Shown: one piece after another, positions 16,925-25,741 of the stretch | Layout of the letters: every line of letters starts with the position of its first letter | How positions within the stretch are numbered: position 1 is the stretch's first letter | Assembly (NCBI GenBank): GCA_003452935.1 | Contig: DMMY01000029.1 | Coordinates: 1 to 64,000 of the forward strand | Reading direction: 5' to 3' | DNA length: 64,000 bases | Source of the DNA: Elusimicrobiota bacterium | GTDB taxonomy: Bacteria; Elusimicrobiota; Elusimicrobia; UBA1565; UBA9628 | Made by a program: the position numbers and the translations under genes | The notes under the pieces: model-generated | The model's database searches: none | Told to the model about the DNA's origin: nothing | What the model saw: the letters and a program-made list of their open reading frames with translations, nothing else

Positions 16925-18529
16925 TCAAAGCGGAATATTACCCCGGTTTTCGTGGGCTCCGGGCTGGCGCTTCTCGCGCAGCAGGCGCAGGGCGCTGATG
17001 ATCTTGCAGCGCAGCTGGCCGGGCTCGATGACTTCGTCGATGGAGCCCGTCGACGCGGTCTGGTAGGGCGAGGCGAATTTCGCCGCGTACTCGGCCGTGA
17101 GCCGCGCGCGCAGCGCTGTTTTTTCGGCGTCGCTTTTCGCCGCGGCCAGCTCGCGGGAATAGAGTATCTCTATGGCGCCCGCCGGCCCCATGACCGCGAT
17201 CTCGGCGCTGGGAGAGGAGAAGTTGAAATCACCGCCGAGACGCTTGGAGCTCATGGCGATATAGGCGCCGCCGTAGGCCTTGCGGATGATGACCGCGATC
17301 TTGGGCACCGTGGCCTCGCAATAGGCGTGCAGAAGTTTCGCCCCATGGCGGATGATGCCTCCGTGCTCCTGCGTCAGGCCCGGCCAGTAGCCGGGCACGT
17401 CCACCAAGGTCACGATCGGGATGTTGAATGCGTTGAGGAATCGGATGAAGCGGGCGGCTTTGTCCGCCGCGTCTATGTTGATGGCTCCGGCCAGATGGGC
17501 GGGATTGTTCGCCACCACGCCCACGGCTTCGCCGCCCAGTCGCATGAATCCCACCACGATGTTCTTGGCGAAGCCCGCGTGCGCCTCGAAGAACTTGTGT
17601 TCGTCGGCGATCTGCCAGATGACGTGATGGATGCGGTAGGGCTTGCGGGGATCCATCTCGCACATCTTCTCCAGCAGGGGGATGGCCCGGCTCACGGGGT
17701 CCGGGTTGGCCACGCGCGCGGGCCTTTCCCAGCGGTTCTGCGGCAGGTACGAGAGCAGCTCGCGGACCTGCCGGAAGCAGTCCGGCTCCGAGGCGGCCAC
17801 GAAATGGCAGACCCCTGATTTGGAGGAGTGGGCTTCGCAGCCTCCCAGTTGGTCGAACGTGACGTCCTCTCCCGTGGCGGCCTTGACCACGTCCGGGCCG
17901 GTGACGAACATGTGGCTGATGCCTTCCACCATGAAGATGAAGTCCGTCAGGGCGGGAGAATAGACCGCGCCTCCGGCGCAGGGGCCCAGGATGATGGAAA
18001 TTTGAGGGATGACGCCGGAGCATTTCACGTTGCGGTAGAAGATTTCCCCGTAGCCGTCGAGAGAATTGACCCCTTCCTGGATGCGGGCGCCGCCGGAATC
18101 GAGAAGGCCGATGACCGGGACGCGGTTGCTGTAGGCCATATCCATGACCTTGCAGATTTTCAGGGCGTGCGCGTGCCCCAGGGAGCCGCCCAGGACCGTG
18201 AAGTCCTGCGCGAAAACGCAGACCTCCCGGCCGTTGACCGTGCCGAAGCCCGTGACCACGCCGTCTCCCGGCGGATTCTTGTCCTTGAGCCCGAAGTCCG
18301 TGGCCTGGGTCGTGACGAGAAGATCGGTTTCCTGGAAGCTGCCCTCGTCGAGGAGGTAGTGAATGCGCTCCCGGGCCGTGAATTTTCCCTTGGCTTTCTG
18401 GGCTTGGATTCGGGCCGGACCCCCGCCCGACATGGAAGAATCGGTCAGTTGACGCAGGCGCGTCAGGCACGTCGCGACGGGGTGCTCCTTGCCGGCGTGA
18501 TCTTCAGGGGCTTGCGGAGCGGTCGACAT
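16925..18529 (-). CDS. Acyl-CoA carboxylase carboxyltransferase subunit (propionyl/methylmalonyl type)
   Basis: A 534-aa carboxyltransferase with the crotonase-like double domain. Markers: GKFTARERIHYLLDEGSF, DFTVLGGSLG, LLDSGGARIQEGV, GPCAGGAVYSPALTDF, and in the second half VDVPGYWPG and AYGGAYIAM. It transfers carboxyl between biotin and an acyl-CoA (propionyl-CoA carboxylase beta or methylmalonyl-CoA decarboxylase alpha). No biotin carboxylase or carrier gene is beside it, so direction and partners stay open. The phosphopantetheinyl transferase gene precedes it by 3 bp, suggesting a link to acyl or fatty-acid metabolism. Confidence 0.9.
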   Translation of the reverse strand: MSTAPQAPEDHAGKEHPVATCLTRLRQLTDSSMSGGGPARIQAQKAKGKFTARERIHYLLDEGSFQETDLLVTTQATDFGLKDKNPPGDGVVTGFGTVNGREVCVFAQDFTVLGGSLGHAHALKICKVMDMAYSNRVPVIGLLDSGGARIQEGVNSLDGYGEIFYRNVKCSGVIPQISIILGPCAGGAVYSPALTDFIFMVEGISHMFVTGPDVVKAATGEDVTFDQLGGCEAHSSKSGVCHFVAASEPDCFRQVRELLSYLPQNRWERPARVANPDPVSRAIPLLEKMCEMDPRKPYRIHHVIWQIADEHKFFEAHAGFAKNIVVGFMRLGGEAVGVVANNPAHLAGAINIDAADKAARFIRFLNAFNIPIVTLVDVPGYWPGLTQEHGGIIRHGAKLLHAYCEATVPKIAVIIRKAYGGAYIAMSSKRLGGDFNFSSPSAEIAVMGPAGAIEILYSRELAAAKSDAEKTALRARLTAEYAAKFASPYQTASTGSIDEVIEPGQLRCKIISALRLLREKRQPGAHENRGNIPL

Positions 18530-18532
18530 GGG

Positions 18533-19279
18533 TCAATCTCCTGTATAAGCGACGGCGGCGACGGAGTCCGTGTCGTCGGTCATGGCGATGCTGACGCGGG
18601 GGCTGCCCAAGCTTTCCCAGCGCGCGCGTGCCGCCCCATGGAACCGGATCGGCTGCGCGCCCAGGGCCAGGACTGCCTCCACGTCCCGAGGCGAGCAGGC
18701 CAGCCCCAGGCCGAGGAGCTTGAGTACCGCTTCTTTCACGGCCCAGAGGCGGGTTAATTCCAGCGGCGAGGCTTCCCGGTCGACCGGAAGTTCTCCCTCG
18801 CGCGTGAAAAGCCGAGCCAGCCCCCGCGTTCGCGGCGTGACGGTCTCCCAATCCGCTCCGATCAGGCGGCCGCTAAAGCCCGCGACGCAGAGTCCTCCGG
18901 CGGCGCAGTGGCTGATGGAGAATGCCGGCGCGTCCGGCCGGCTGCAGACCGGGCCGCCTTGGGCGTTGGCGGCGACTTCCAGAGTGGCGGGATCGAGGTC
19001 ATGTCCCAGGGTTTTGCGGAAATAGAGGCGCAGCGCCGCCTTGGCCGCGGCACGGCCCGCCAGCCAGTCCAGTCTCCGCTTATCCGTGCGCAGAGTGCGG
19101 TAATGCTCGGCTTCGACCTGGCTCAGAATCCGCTGGCGCAGAAGCTGCGAGGCCGACAGGGCGGCGGCCTGGTCTCTCGGGCAGATTCCCGTGATGAATG
19201 CCTCGCCGCCCTCGAGCCCCGGAAGGCCAGCAGGTTCAGGGACGGCCGGTAACGCGGGATGTTCGATGGGAACGCTCAA
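18533..19279 (-). CDS. 4'-phosphopantetheinyl transferase (Sfp-like)
   Basis: A protein of about 248 aa that moves phosphopantetheine from CoA to acyl carrier proteins. Motifs: IGADWETVTPR (metal-binding Asp) and LWAVKEAVLKLLGLGL (the W-x-x-KE-A-x-x-K signature). Upstream conserved parts include GRAAAKAALR and FSISHCAAG. The start is uncertain. An in-frame ATG at 19378 would run through a divergent promoter region. The TTG at 19279 is chosen because a TATAAT (19295-19290) lies just before it, implying a very short leader. It is cotranscribed with the carboxyltransferase. Confidence 0.82.
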   Translation of the reverse strand: MSVPIEHPALPAVPEPAGLPGLEGGEAFITGICPRDQAAALSASQLLRQRILSQVEAEHYRTLRTDKRRLDWLAGRAAAKAALRLYFRKTLGHDLDPATLEVAANAQGGPVCSRPDAPAFSISHCAAGGLCVAGFSGRLIGADWETVTPRTRGLARLFTREGELPVDREASPLELTRLWAVKEAVLKLLGLGLACSPRDVEAVLALGAQPIRFHGAARARWESLGSPRVSIAMTDDTDSVAAVAYTGD

Positions 19280-19341
19280 AGTGGGCCATATTATACTTAA
19301 AAGAAGGATTTCGTGACAGTTGAAGGCGTTTCGAGAGAGAG

Positions 19342-19370
19342 TTGACATAAGCAAGGCAATCCGATAATAT
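19342..19370 (+). promoter_or_regulatory. Sigma-70-type promoter for a likely leaderless mRNA
   Basis: TTGACA at 19342-19347, a 17-bp spacer and TAATAT at 19365-19370. The ATG of the next gene lies at 19377, about seven bases after the -10, so transcription would start at or beside the start codon. No ribosome-binding site is present. Confidence 0.6.
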
Positions 19371-19376
19371 TGCACC

Positions 19377-20588
19377 ATGACAAGCCTTTGGGGAGACGGC
19401 TGGTTCTATATTTCCGCCTTGGGATTTTTGGTCAGTTCCGCTTTTTTCCTATATCTCTTGGGTCAGTATCGCGCATCCGTCGAAGATGCCGAGGAGCCGG
19501 AGGCGTCTGGCGAAGAAGTCGGCTTGTTGCCCAAGCCGGCGTCCGCGGCCGCCATGAATGCTCCGACGCCCGTGGTGACCCCCATCGTCGCCGCGCCGGC
19601 GGATGTCCAGGAAGAGAAGACCCTGACGATGCCGCCTCCGGAGGAGCCTAAGCCGGCGGCCTTTTCTGGAGAGAGGAGAACGGTCGGCGTTTCCAACGAC
19701 GGCGGTCCCTTCCCCGAGGACTCGTCAGCTCCAACCCATTCCAGGGACGCTTACACGGGCCCTGAGCGCCGTCGCAGCGAGTTGACCTCAACGGGAAGCA
19801 TCAGTCCGGCGGTTGTGTATTTGCAGAACATCAAGTCGCAAATGGAGAAATTTGACAAGGAGATACTGGGGCTCAAATCCCTAGCCGCCCAGCAGGCGGC
19901 GCAAGGCGACCTTTTGCTGCGGCGCATATCGGAACTGGCCGAGGCCGTCCAAGCCGGAACCCGGACCTCCTCCGTTGAACGGGAATCCGCGGGCGGCTTC
20001 AAACCGGAGGACACCGCGGGGGCGTCAGTCGTCCAGGGTTTGGAGATTTCACTGCAGTCCGTTTCTCCGAAATCCGTCAAGGTTGAGCCTGTTTTAGCTC
20101 CAGAAACGAGCGTTCCCGAGCCGGCGGCGACGGCGGTCGAGCCGCGGCCCGTTCCCGCGCCGCAGCCGGCCGTCCTGGAGCCGGCGGCGACGGCGGTCGA
20201 GCCGCAGCCTGTTCTCGCGCCGCAGCCGGCCGTCTTGGAGCCGGCGGCGACGGCGGTCGAGCCTCAGCCCGTTCCCGCGCCGCAGCCGGCCGTCCTGGAG
20301 CCGGCGGCCAAGACGCAGCCTGTTGCAACGTCGGAAATGAGCGTCCCTCAGCCGGCTGAGGCGGAGGTCAATCCTGTTGTGCCGGCAAAGCCCGTTGCAG
20401 CGCCTCCTCCGGACATTCAACGAGACGTCAAGCCCTTCACCAAATCATCGGCGCCCCCGACCGCCGTGCCTCCAGCGCCAGCTCGGCCGTCCACCCCTTC
20501 CCCGGTCGTCATCGAATCCCTGCCCCAAACGCCGGAACAGCCGGCTGAGACGTCCAAGCCGAGGAAGGGACCGGTCTGGCCAGTTTAG
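19377..20588 (+). CDS. Single-pass membrane protein with coiled coil and 20-aa Pro/Ala repeats
   Basis: A 403-aa protein of no recognised family. A TM helix (WFYISALGFLVSSAFFLYLLG, residues 9-29) is followed by an acidic Pro/Ala linker, a short conserved-looking YTGPERRR patch, and a coiled-coil helix of about 45 residues (YLQNIKSQMEKFDKEILG onward). Then come three and a half copies of a 20-aa unit reading AATAVEPQPVPAPQPAVLEP. The repeats would form a stiff periplasmic spacer like that of TonB-type proteins. It precedes the PorV-like outer-membrane barrel, which hints at an envelope-spanning role. Confidence 0.7.
   Translation: MTSLWGDGWFYISALGFLVSSAFFLYLLGQYRASVEDAEEPEASGEEVGLLPKPASAAAMNAPTPVVTPIVAAPADVQEEKTLTMPPPEEPKPAAFSGERRTVGVSNDGGPFPEDSSAPTHSRDAYTGPERRRSELTSTGSISPAVVYLQNIKSQMEKFDKEILGLKSLAAQQAAQGDLLLRRISELAEAVQAGTRTSSVERESAGGFKPEDTAGASVVQGLEISLQSVSPKSVKVEPVLAPETSVPEPAATAVEPRPVPAPQPAVLEPAATAVEPQPVLAPQPAVLEPAATAVEPQPVPAPQPAVLEPAAKTQPVATSEMSVPQPAEAEVNPVVPAKPVAAPPPDIQRDVKPFTKSSAPPTAVPPAPARPSTPSPVVIESLPQTPEQPAETSKPRKGPVWPV
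20118..20310 (+). repeat. 60-bp in-frame tandem repeat
   Basis: About 3.2 units starting at 20118, 20178, 20238 and 20298. The copies are nearly identical, differing at only a few bases, which indicates recent expansion by slippage or unequal exchange inside the coding region. Confidence 0.9.
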
Positions 20589-21544
20589 TTCTAGCCCTCG
20601 CTATATTCTGCTCGGCCTCAGCGCCTGCTTGGGCGGGTTCTTTGTTGCCGGATTCCCCCTTTTCATCCAAGGCTGCCGGCACGACTGGCGCGGCATTTCT
20701 CAAGCTTGCTCTTCCGGCCAGGAGCGAGGCCTTGGGCGGCGCGGCCGCGGCTGGGGCGGATAACAGCGACGCGCTCTTTATCAACCCGGCGGGATTGCTG
20801 ACCCTGGGGCCTGAGACGCCCTCGGACCTGAGTTTTTCCTATAACAGCCTGCTGGAGTCCTCCTATCTCAGCTACGCGGCTTACGCCAAGGCTTTGGGCA
20901 AGTCCTCGGCGTTGGCCGCGGGCTTCGTCTATTTTTCCCAGGGCGCCATGACCGCGTACAACGGACAAGGCGATCCCGCGGGAACGTTCCGTCCCAGCGA
21001 TCTGGCCGTGTCCGCGGCGTACGCGCGGCGCTTCGATGAATTTTCCTTGGGCGGGGGCCTCAAGATGATCCGTGCCTCGGTTGACGACGTGTCCGGCACG
21101 ACCGCGGCCCTGGACTTTGGAGGCCAGGCGCGCAACGTCTGTCTCGTCGGAGAGCGGCCCTTGGATGTGGGAGCGAGCCTGACCAATTTCGGCCCCGCCA
21201 TCAAACTCGGCGGCGCCTCCGCCCCTTTGCCCCTGGCCTTGGCCGCCGGCATGCTCTGGCACGCCTCGCCCGCCCTGGATTCGAGCCTGGACGTCCACTT
21301 GCCGGTGGATCAGGACCCCTATGTTTCCTTGGGAGTGGAGGCCTTCCTGTTTTTCGACCAGTCGCGGCGCAAGGCGGCTTTCCGGGTGGGTTACGACCAG
21401 AGCCATGGACGCGACATCGATGGCTTGACCGGGATGACGGCGGGGATGGGGCTGGACCTTGGAGCCTTCAGGCTGGATTACGCTTGGGTGCCTCTCGGCG
21501 ACCTGGGCATGCAGAATCGAATCACTTTGGCCTTTCGCTTCTGA
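20576..21544 (+). CDS. PorV/UPF0164-like outer-membrane beta-barrel protein
   Basis: The recognisable part resembles PorV-type barrels: NSDALFINPAGLLTL, repeated amphipathic strands, AGMLWHASPALDSSLD, and a C-terminal strand ending in Phe (ITLAFRF). The usual ATG/GTG/TTG choice is TTG at 20642, but this removes the signal peptide. In frame upstream, codons from a CTG at 20576 encode MASLVLALAIFCSASAPAWA, a textbook signal peptide, seven bases after GAGGAAGG. I therefore propose a CTG start (322 aa), overlapping the preceding gene by 13 bp. The protein would sit in the outer membrane; PorV relatives assist secretion or transport. Confidence 0.7.
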   Translation: MASLVLALAIFCSASAPAWAGSLLPDSPFSSKAAGTTGAAFLKLALPARSEALGGAAAAGADNSDALFINPAGLLTLGPETPSDLSFSYNSLLESSYLSYAAYAKALGKSSALAAGFVYFSQGAMTAYNGQGDPAGTFRPSDLAVSAAYARRFDEFSLGGGLKMIRASVDDVSGTTAALDFGGQARNVCLVGERPLDVGASLTNFGPAIKLGGASAPLPLALAAGMLWHASPALDSSLDVHLPVDQDPYVSLGVEAFLFFDQSRRKAAFRVGYDQSHGRDIDGLTGMTAGMGLDLGAFRLDYAWVPLGDLGMQNRITLAFRF

Positions 21545-21549
21545 GCCTG

Positions 21550-22341
21550 CTATTTTCCCAGGCAGGATCGGAGGACCTTCATCATCCCGGGATGTACGCG
21601 GCCGTTGCTGGCCAGGGTCTGGCGGCCGAAATCCTGGATTTCGCGCCACGGCCGGCCCCTGAAGTCCGTGACTTTCCCCCCGGCCTCGCGCACCAGCAGC
21701 AGTCCCGCCGCCACGTCCCAAGGACATAAATTGAACTCCCAGAATCCGTCCGCGCGGCCGGCCGCCACCCAGGCCATGTCCAGGGCCGCGGATCCGCTGC
21801 GGCGCACGTCATGGCAGAGCATCATGAAGGATCTGTAGAACTCGGTGTAGAATCGGGACTTTTCAGCGCGGTCATAGGGAAAGCCCGTGACCAGGAGCGC
21901 TTTTTCGATTTGCCTGACGGATGAGACGCGCAGCCGGCGCCGGTTGAGCCGGGCCCCGCGTCCGGCTTCGGCCCAAAAACGTTCTCCGCGAAACGGGTCA
22001 TGGATCCCGGACAGGACGGGGCGGCCGCGGCGCAGCAGCGCTATGGACGCGCAGCACACGGGATAGCCGTGAGCGAAGTTGGTCGTGCCGTCCAAAGGAT
22101 CGACGATCCAAAGATATTCCGCGCCGGTGTCCTTGCGCGCGTTCTCCTCGGCTTGGTAGTCGTGGGAAGGAAACCGGCGCCGAATAAGGCCGAGGATGGC
22201 GCGCTGGCTCTCCATGTCCGCCTGGGTCAAGAGATCCGCCCGGCCTTTATATGTGATGCTCACCGAGCCGAAGCGCCGGCGCAGTATCCGATCCGCTTGG
22301 TCGAGAGCGTCCGAGAGCGCGGTTTTCAGGGATTGGTTCAT
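21550..22341 (-). CDS. Inositol monophosphatase family protein
   Basis: A 263-aa member of the Li-sensitive phosphatase superfamily. Metal-binding motifs are present: QAEENARKDTG (first Glu), WIVDPLDGTTNFAHG (Asp-Pro-Leu-Asp-Gly-Thr) and WDVAAGLLLVREAGG near the end. Substrates in the family include inositol-1-phosphate, fructose-1,6-bisphosphate and 3'-phosphoadenosine nucleotides; this cannot be chosen by eye. The ATG at 22341 overlaps the stop of hemD as ATGA, so the two are translationally coupled. Confidence 0.9.
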   Translation of the reverse strand: MNQSLKTALSDALDQADRILRRRFGSVSITYKGRADLLTQADMESQRAILGLIRRRFPSHDYQAEENARKDTGAEYLWIVDPLDGTTNFAHGYPVCCASIALLRRGRPVLSGIHDPFRGERFWAEAGRGARLNRRRLRVSSVRQIEKALLVTGFPYDRAEKSRFYTEFYRSFMMLCHDVRRSGSAALDMAWVAAGRADGFWEFNLCPWDVAAGLLLVREAGGKVTDFRGRPWREIQDFGRQTLASNGRVHPGMMKVLRSCLGK

Positions 22342-23111
22342 CGTGGTTTCTTGAAATGCCGGGCCATGGCGCGGCACAGCTCCGGCAGCGTGGCTTGCGG
22401 CGCCTCCACGGCCGGTTTTATGCCTCGGCGCCGCAATGCCGCCGACGTGATCGGGCCGATGGACGCGGCGATGGCTTTTTGCCAGAGCCGCCGGCGCAGC
22501 CGGCCGGGCAGCTGCGCGTGAAGGCTTTCCACGGCCGAGCCGGAGGTGAAGGCCACGGCGTCGATGTTCTTGTCCCCGGCAGCCCGGCTCAGCAGCCGGG
22601 CCGCCGTGTGATCGGGCAGCGTCCTATAGGCGGTGACGACGTCGACGAAAGCTCCCTTGCGGCGCAGCATGCGGGGCAATAGTTCCCGGCCGGCCTCCGC
22701 GCGAGGCAGGAGTATCCTCCAGCCTCGAACGCGGCCCATGGCCTGGGCCAGGGCTTCGCCGCGGTGCGGATTGGCTACGCGGACTCTCCAGCCTTCGCGC
22801 CGCAGGGGCGCCGCGGTCGCCGGCCCTACAGCGAAGGCCAAGGGCCGGGGTCGCAGCCTCAGCTTCAAGGCGCGCGCGCGCGCGAGCAGGCGGCTGGCGG
22901 CGTTGGGGCTGGCCACGACCAGTGCGTCGTAGGCGCGCCACCGGCGCAATGCCTCGTCGAGCCGGCGGGTCGACGAGGGATGGGCGATGCGCACGACCGG
23001 GATGCTGAGCACCCGGGCGCCCAAGCGGCGCAACTTGGGCGCCAAAGCGCTCGATCCATCCTCTGGACGAGTCACCAGGATGGTGCGTCCGGTCAAGGGT
23101 TTGCGATGCAC
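22338..23111 (-). CDS. hemD: Uroporphyrinogen-III synthase (HemD)
   Basis: A 257-aa two-domain protein that closes hydroxymethylbilane into uroporphyrinogen III, the branch point of haem and cobalamin synthesis. HemD families are weakly conserved, but the usual landmarks are present: TILVTRPE at the start, ALVVASPNAASRLL, FAVGPATAAPLR, AYRTLPD, DAVAFTSGSAVESL and ASIGPITSAALRRRG. No other tetrapyrrole gene is in the window. It is coupled to the inositol phosphatase-like gene. Confidence 0.87.
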   Translation of the reverse strand: MHRKPLTGRTILVTRPEDGSSALAPKLRRLGARVLSIPVVRIAHPSSTRRLDEALRRWRAYDALVVASPNAASRLLARARALKLRLRPRPLAFAVGPATAAPLRREGWRVRVANPHRGEALAQAMGRVRGWRILLPRAEAGRELLPRMLRRKGAFVDVVTAYRTLPDHTAARLLSRAAGDKNIDAVAFTSGSAVESLHAQLPGRLRRRLWQKAIAASIGPITSAALRRRGIKPAVEAPQATLPELCRAMARHFKKPR

Positions 23112-23198
23112 AGCTTATTTTACATTCTGTCGCGGCGTTCTGGGAAGTAATTTGACAGTTTCCCGCGATGAGTGTTATAATGCGTTTAGCCTCCATAT

Positions 23199-23762
23199 AT
23201 GTTGCCGTTCTTCCCTGATAAAAAAGACCCTCCCCCACCCGCTTTGGGAACCCCGGAGAATCTTTCCGCCAAGGTCCCTGGCTTGGTGCGCCCGAAAAAG
23301 GTCAGAATTTCAAAGATTTTGAGCGAAGACCTCGTTATCCGGGCTCCTGAAGGGGTCGGCAAGAACGAACTCATCGAGCTCTTGGTCAACCGGCTCTGCG
23401 AAAGCAAGGGCCTCAAGGACCCCCGTCTGTTCCTGGCCAAGGTCCTGGAGCGGGAACAAGGCATCAGCACGACCTTGGACACGGGCCTCAGCCTCCCTCA
23501 TGCGCGTACGGATTCCATAAAGAATATCGTGGCCGCCTTGGCCCTGGCGCCCAAGGGCATCGTGGACCCCAAACAGAGCGACTTGACCATCAAGCTTATG
23601 TTCCTCTTCTTCTCCTCCAACCGCTCCGAGATGCTTCCGTTGCATCTGCAGCTTCTGCGCGGGGTCTCCTCGCTGTTCCAGCCTTCCCTTATCGAGCAGC
23701 TATCGGCCGCGTCCAATCCGGCCGCGGCTTTGGAGATCATCCGCAAAGTTGAAGCCCAATAG
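23199..23762 (+). CDS. PTS EIIA (nitrogen/fructose type) domain protein
   Basis: A 187-aa protein with a 35-residue lead and a single EIIA domain. The phosphorylatable His is in LSLPHARTDSI; EREQGISTTLDTG and the C-terminal helix AAALEIIRKVEA are as in PtsN-type domains. No EI, HPr or sugar permease is nearby, so a regulatory role by phosphorylation is more likely than sugar uptake. The gene overlaps the permease gene by 14 bp, suggesting that it controls that transporter. Confidence 0.87.
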   Translation: MLPFFPDKKDPPPPALGTPENLSAKVPGLVRPKKVRISKILSEDLVIRAPEGVGKNELIELLVNRLCESKGLKDPRLFLAKVLEREQGISTTLDTGLSLPHARTDSIKNIVAALALAPKGIVDPKQSDLTIKLMFLFFSSNRSEMLPLHLQLLRGVSSLFQPSLIEQLSAASNPAAALEIIRKVEAQ

Positions 23763-25740
23763 GCCGGGCCGACGCGTCGGCGAGGTGGTGATCCTTACCA
23801 CGGCCATGCTCACCTTCATTTCATTTTGGAGGGCGGCGGCCATCGTCCTGTGCGATATGGCTTCCACGGCCTGGTACGTCGGAGGCATCGCGGAGCAGGC
23901 CATCGGCAAGGCCGCGCCCTGGTTCATCTTGGCCGTCATGGCTTTCTCCGCCTGCGTGCTGGCTCTCTATATGGAAGGCTCCAGCATGTTCGTGCGCGGG
24001 GGCGTCTACAAGGTGGTCAAGGAAGCCATGGGCGGCACCCTGGCCAAGGTTTCGGTTTCCGCCCTCATGTTCGACTATGTGCTGACGGGCGCCATCAGTT
24101 CGGTCTCCGCCGGGCAATATTTGGCCGGTCTCTTGAATTCCGTTTTTCCCTACGCGCGCATTGACTGGCACGTTAATCCGGCTCTTTTTTCCATGGTGTT
24201 CGCGATCGCGGCGGTGCTCTATTTCTGGAGGCAGAACATCCTGGGCATCGAGGAATCGAGCGACAAGGCCCTCAAGATCATATGGGCCACGGCGGCCGTG
24301 GGCGCGGTGATGATCGGTTTCTGTCTCTATACGGTCTGGGTTCGGGGTTTCTTCTGGCCGCCAGGGAGCCCTGCCTTTTCGCGGGAATCCTTGGGTTGGC
24401 TGGCGGGATCGGATTGGGCCCGGAGAATCGGGGCGTTTGGCCTTCTGATCGCCTTGGGTCATGCTTTCCTGGGCATGAGCGGCGTGGAGACCCTGGCCCA
24501 GGTCTATAGGGAGATGGAGGCGCCCAAGCTTGAGAACCTTAAGCGCGCCAGCTTGGTTATCTTCTTTTTCGCCTTCATTTTGACCACCTCCGTATCCTTC
24601 TTCGCCGTGAGCATCATCCCTGACCCGGTGCGGGCCAAGTATCTCGACAATCTGATCGCGGGCTTGGCCATGTCCGTGGCCGCGCCCCATTGGCTGCGGC
24701 TTATGCTGCAGGCCTTCGTGGTCGTCGTGGGAGCGGCCATACTGTGCGGCGCGGTCAACACCGCCATCGTGGGTTCCAATGGGGTCATGAATCGCATGGC
24801 GGAAGACGGCATCATGCCGGAATGGTTCCGTTGGCTGCACCCGAAGTACGGGACCACGCACCGCATGATCAATCTGGTCGTGGGTTTGCAGATCGCCACC
24901 ATCGTCCTGTGCCGCGGCGACGTCTATCTGCTGGGTGAGGCCTATGCCTTCGGTTTGATCTGGAGCCTGGTCTTCAATGCCGCTTCCGTCGTCATGCTTC
25001 GTTTTAATACGCGCTATCAACGCGAGTGGATGGTGCCCCTGAATTGGAAGGTGGGCGACGTTCATGTCCCGATCGGTCTTTCCGCCATCTTTTTGACGCT
25101 CTTATCCGTCGCTCTCATCAATCTCGCGACCAAGAAGATGGCGACGATATCCGGGCTGGTTTTTACGGCCGGATTTTTCGCCCTTTTTTTTATCGCGGAA
25201 CGGATTAATCGCGGCCAAGGACGGCAAGCCGAGCACAGGGAAAAGCTCAACCTGCGCAACGAAGAGGCCCTCGACGGCGTGCTCAGCGAAATCGACAAGC
25301 CCAACCGCGTCCTCGTCGCGGTTCGCGACCCGCGCGGCTTGCACCATCTGGGCAAGGCGCTGGAGACGCTGGATAGCGACACGACCGACATGGTCGTGCT
25401 CTTCTGCAAGATCCAGCACGGCATGAGCTTCGGCGGCGATATCCAGTCCCTGGGCCCCGAGGAGGAGCTGGTATTCACCCGGGTCATCAGCGCGGCCGAG
25501 AAATGCGGCAAGACCGTGACTCCCTTGCTGGTGGTTTCCAACGATCCCTTTTACGCCATAGCGCAATCGGCCCAGGCCGTGGGCGCGGGCCAGGTGGTGT
25601 TGGGCATCTCGGGCCGGGTCAGCGTGGATCATCAACTCGAGCGTCTGGCCATGACCTGGGGCGCGCTGCAGGGCGCCGACACCAAGCCCGTCCATATCCG
25701 CGTCATTGGCGAGGGACGCGAGCACGACGTGGAGATATAG
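23749..25740 (+). CDS. APC-superfamily amino acid permease with C-terminal Usp-like domain
   Basis: A 663-aa inner-membrane protein with about 12 hydrophobic helices from residue 10 to 480, including ACVLALYMEGSSMFVRGGVYKV and GHAFLGMSGVETLAQVYREM, the APC-type helix-1/6 regions. The C-terminal 170 residues form a soluble alpha/beta domain (NRVLVAVRDPRGLHHLGKAL, MVVLFCKIQHG, GAGQVVLGISGR) resembling universal stress protein folds. The start is TTG at 23749, overlapping the EIIA gene. The substrate is unknown. Coupling to EIIA and a fused Usp domain suggests regulated uptake. Confidence 0.85.
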   Translation: MKPNRPGRRVGEVVILTTAMLTFISFWRAAAIVLCDMASTAWYVGGIAEQAIGKAAPWFILAVMAFSACVLALYMEGSSMFVRGGVYKVVKEAMGGTLAKVSVSALMFDYVLTGAISSVSAGQYLAGLLNSVFPYARIDWHVNPALFSMVFAIAAVLYFWRQNILGIEESSDKALKIIWATAAVGAVMIGFCLYTVWVRGFFWPPGSPAFSRESLGWLAGSDWARRIGAFGLLIALGHAFLGMSGVETLAQVYREMEAPKLENLKRASLVIFFFAFILTTSVSFFAVSIIPDPVRAKYLDNLIAGLAMSVAAPHWLRLMLQAFVVVVGAAILCGAVNTAIVGSNGVMNRMAEDGIMPEWFRWLHPKYGTTHRMINLVVGLQIATIVLCRGDVYLLGEAYAFGLIWSLVFNAASVVMLRFNTRYQREWMVPLNWKVGDVHVPIGLSAIFLTLLSVALINLATKKMATISGLVFTAGFFALFFIAERINRGQGRQAEHREKLNLRNEEALDGVLSEIDKPNRVLVAVRDPRGLHHLGKALETLDSDTTDMVVLFCKIQHGMSFGGDIQSLGPEEELVFTRVISAAEKCGKTVTPLLVVSNDPFYAIAQSAQAVGAGQVVLGISGRVSVDHQLERLAMTWGALQGADTKPVHIRVIGEGREHDVEI

Positions 25741-25741
25741 G

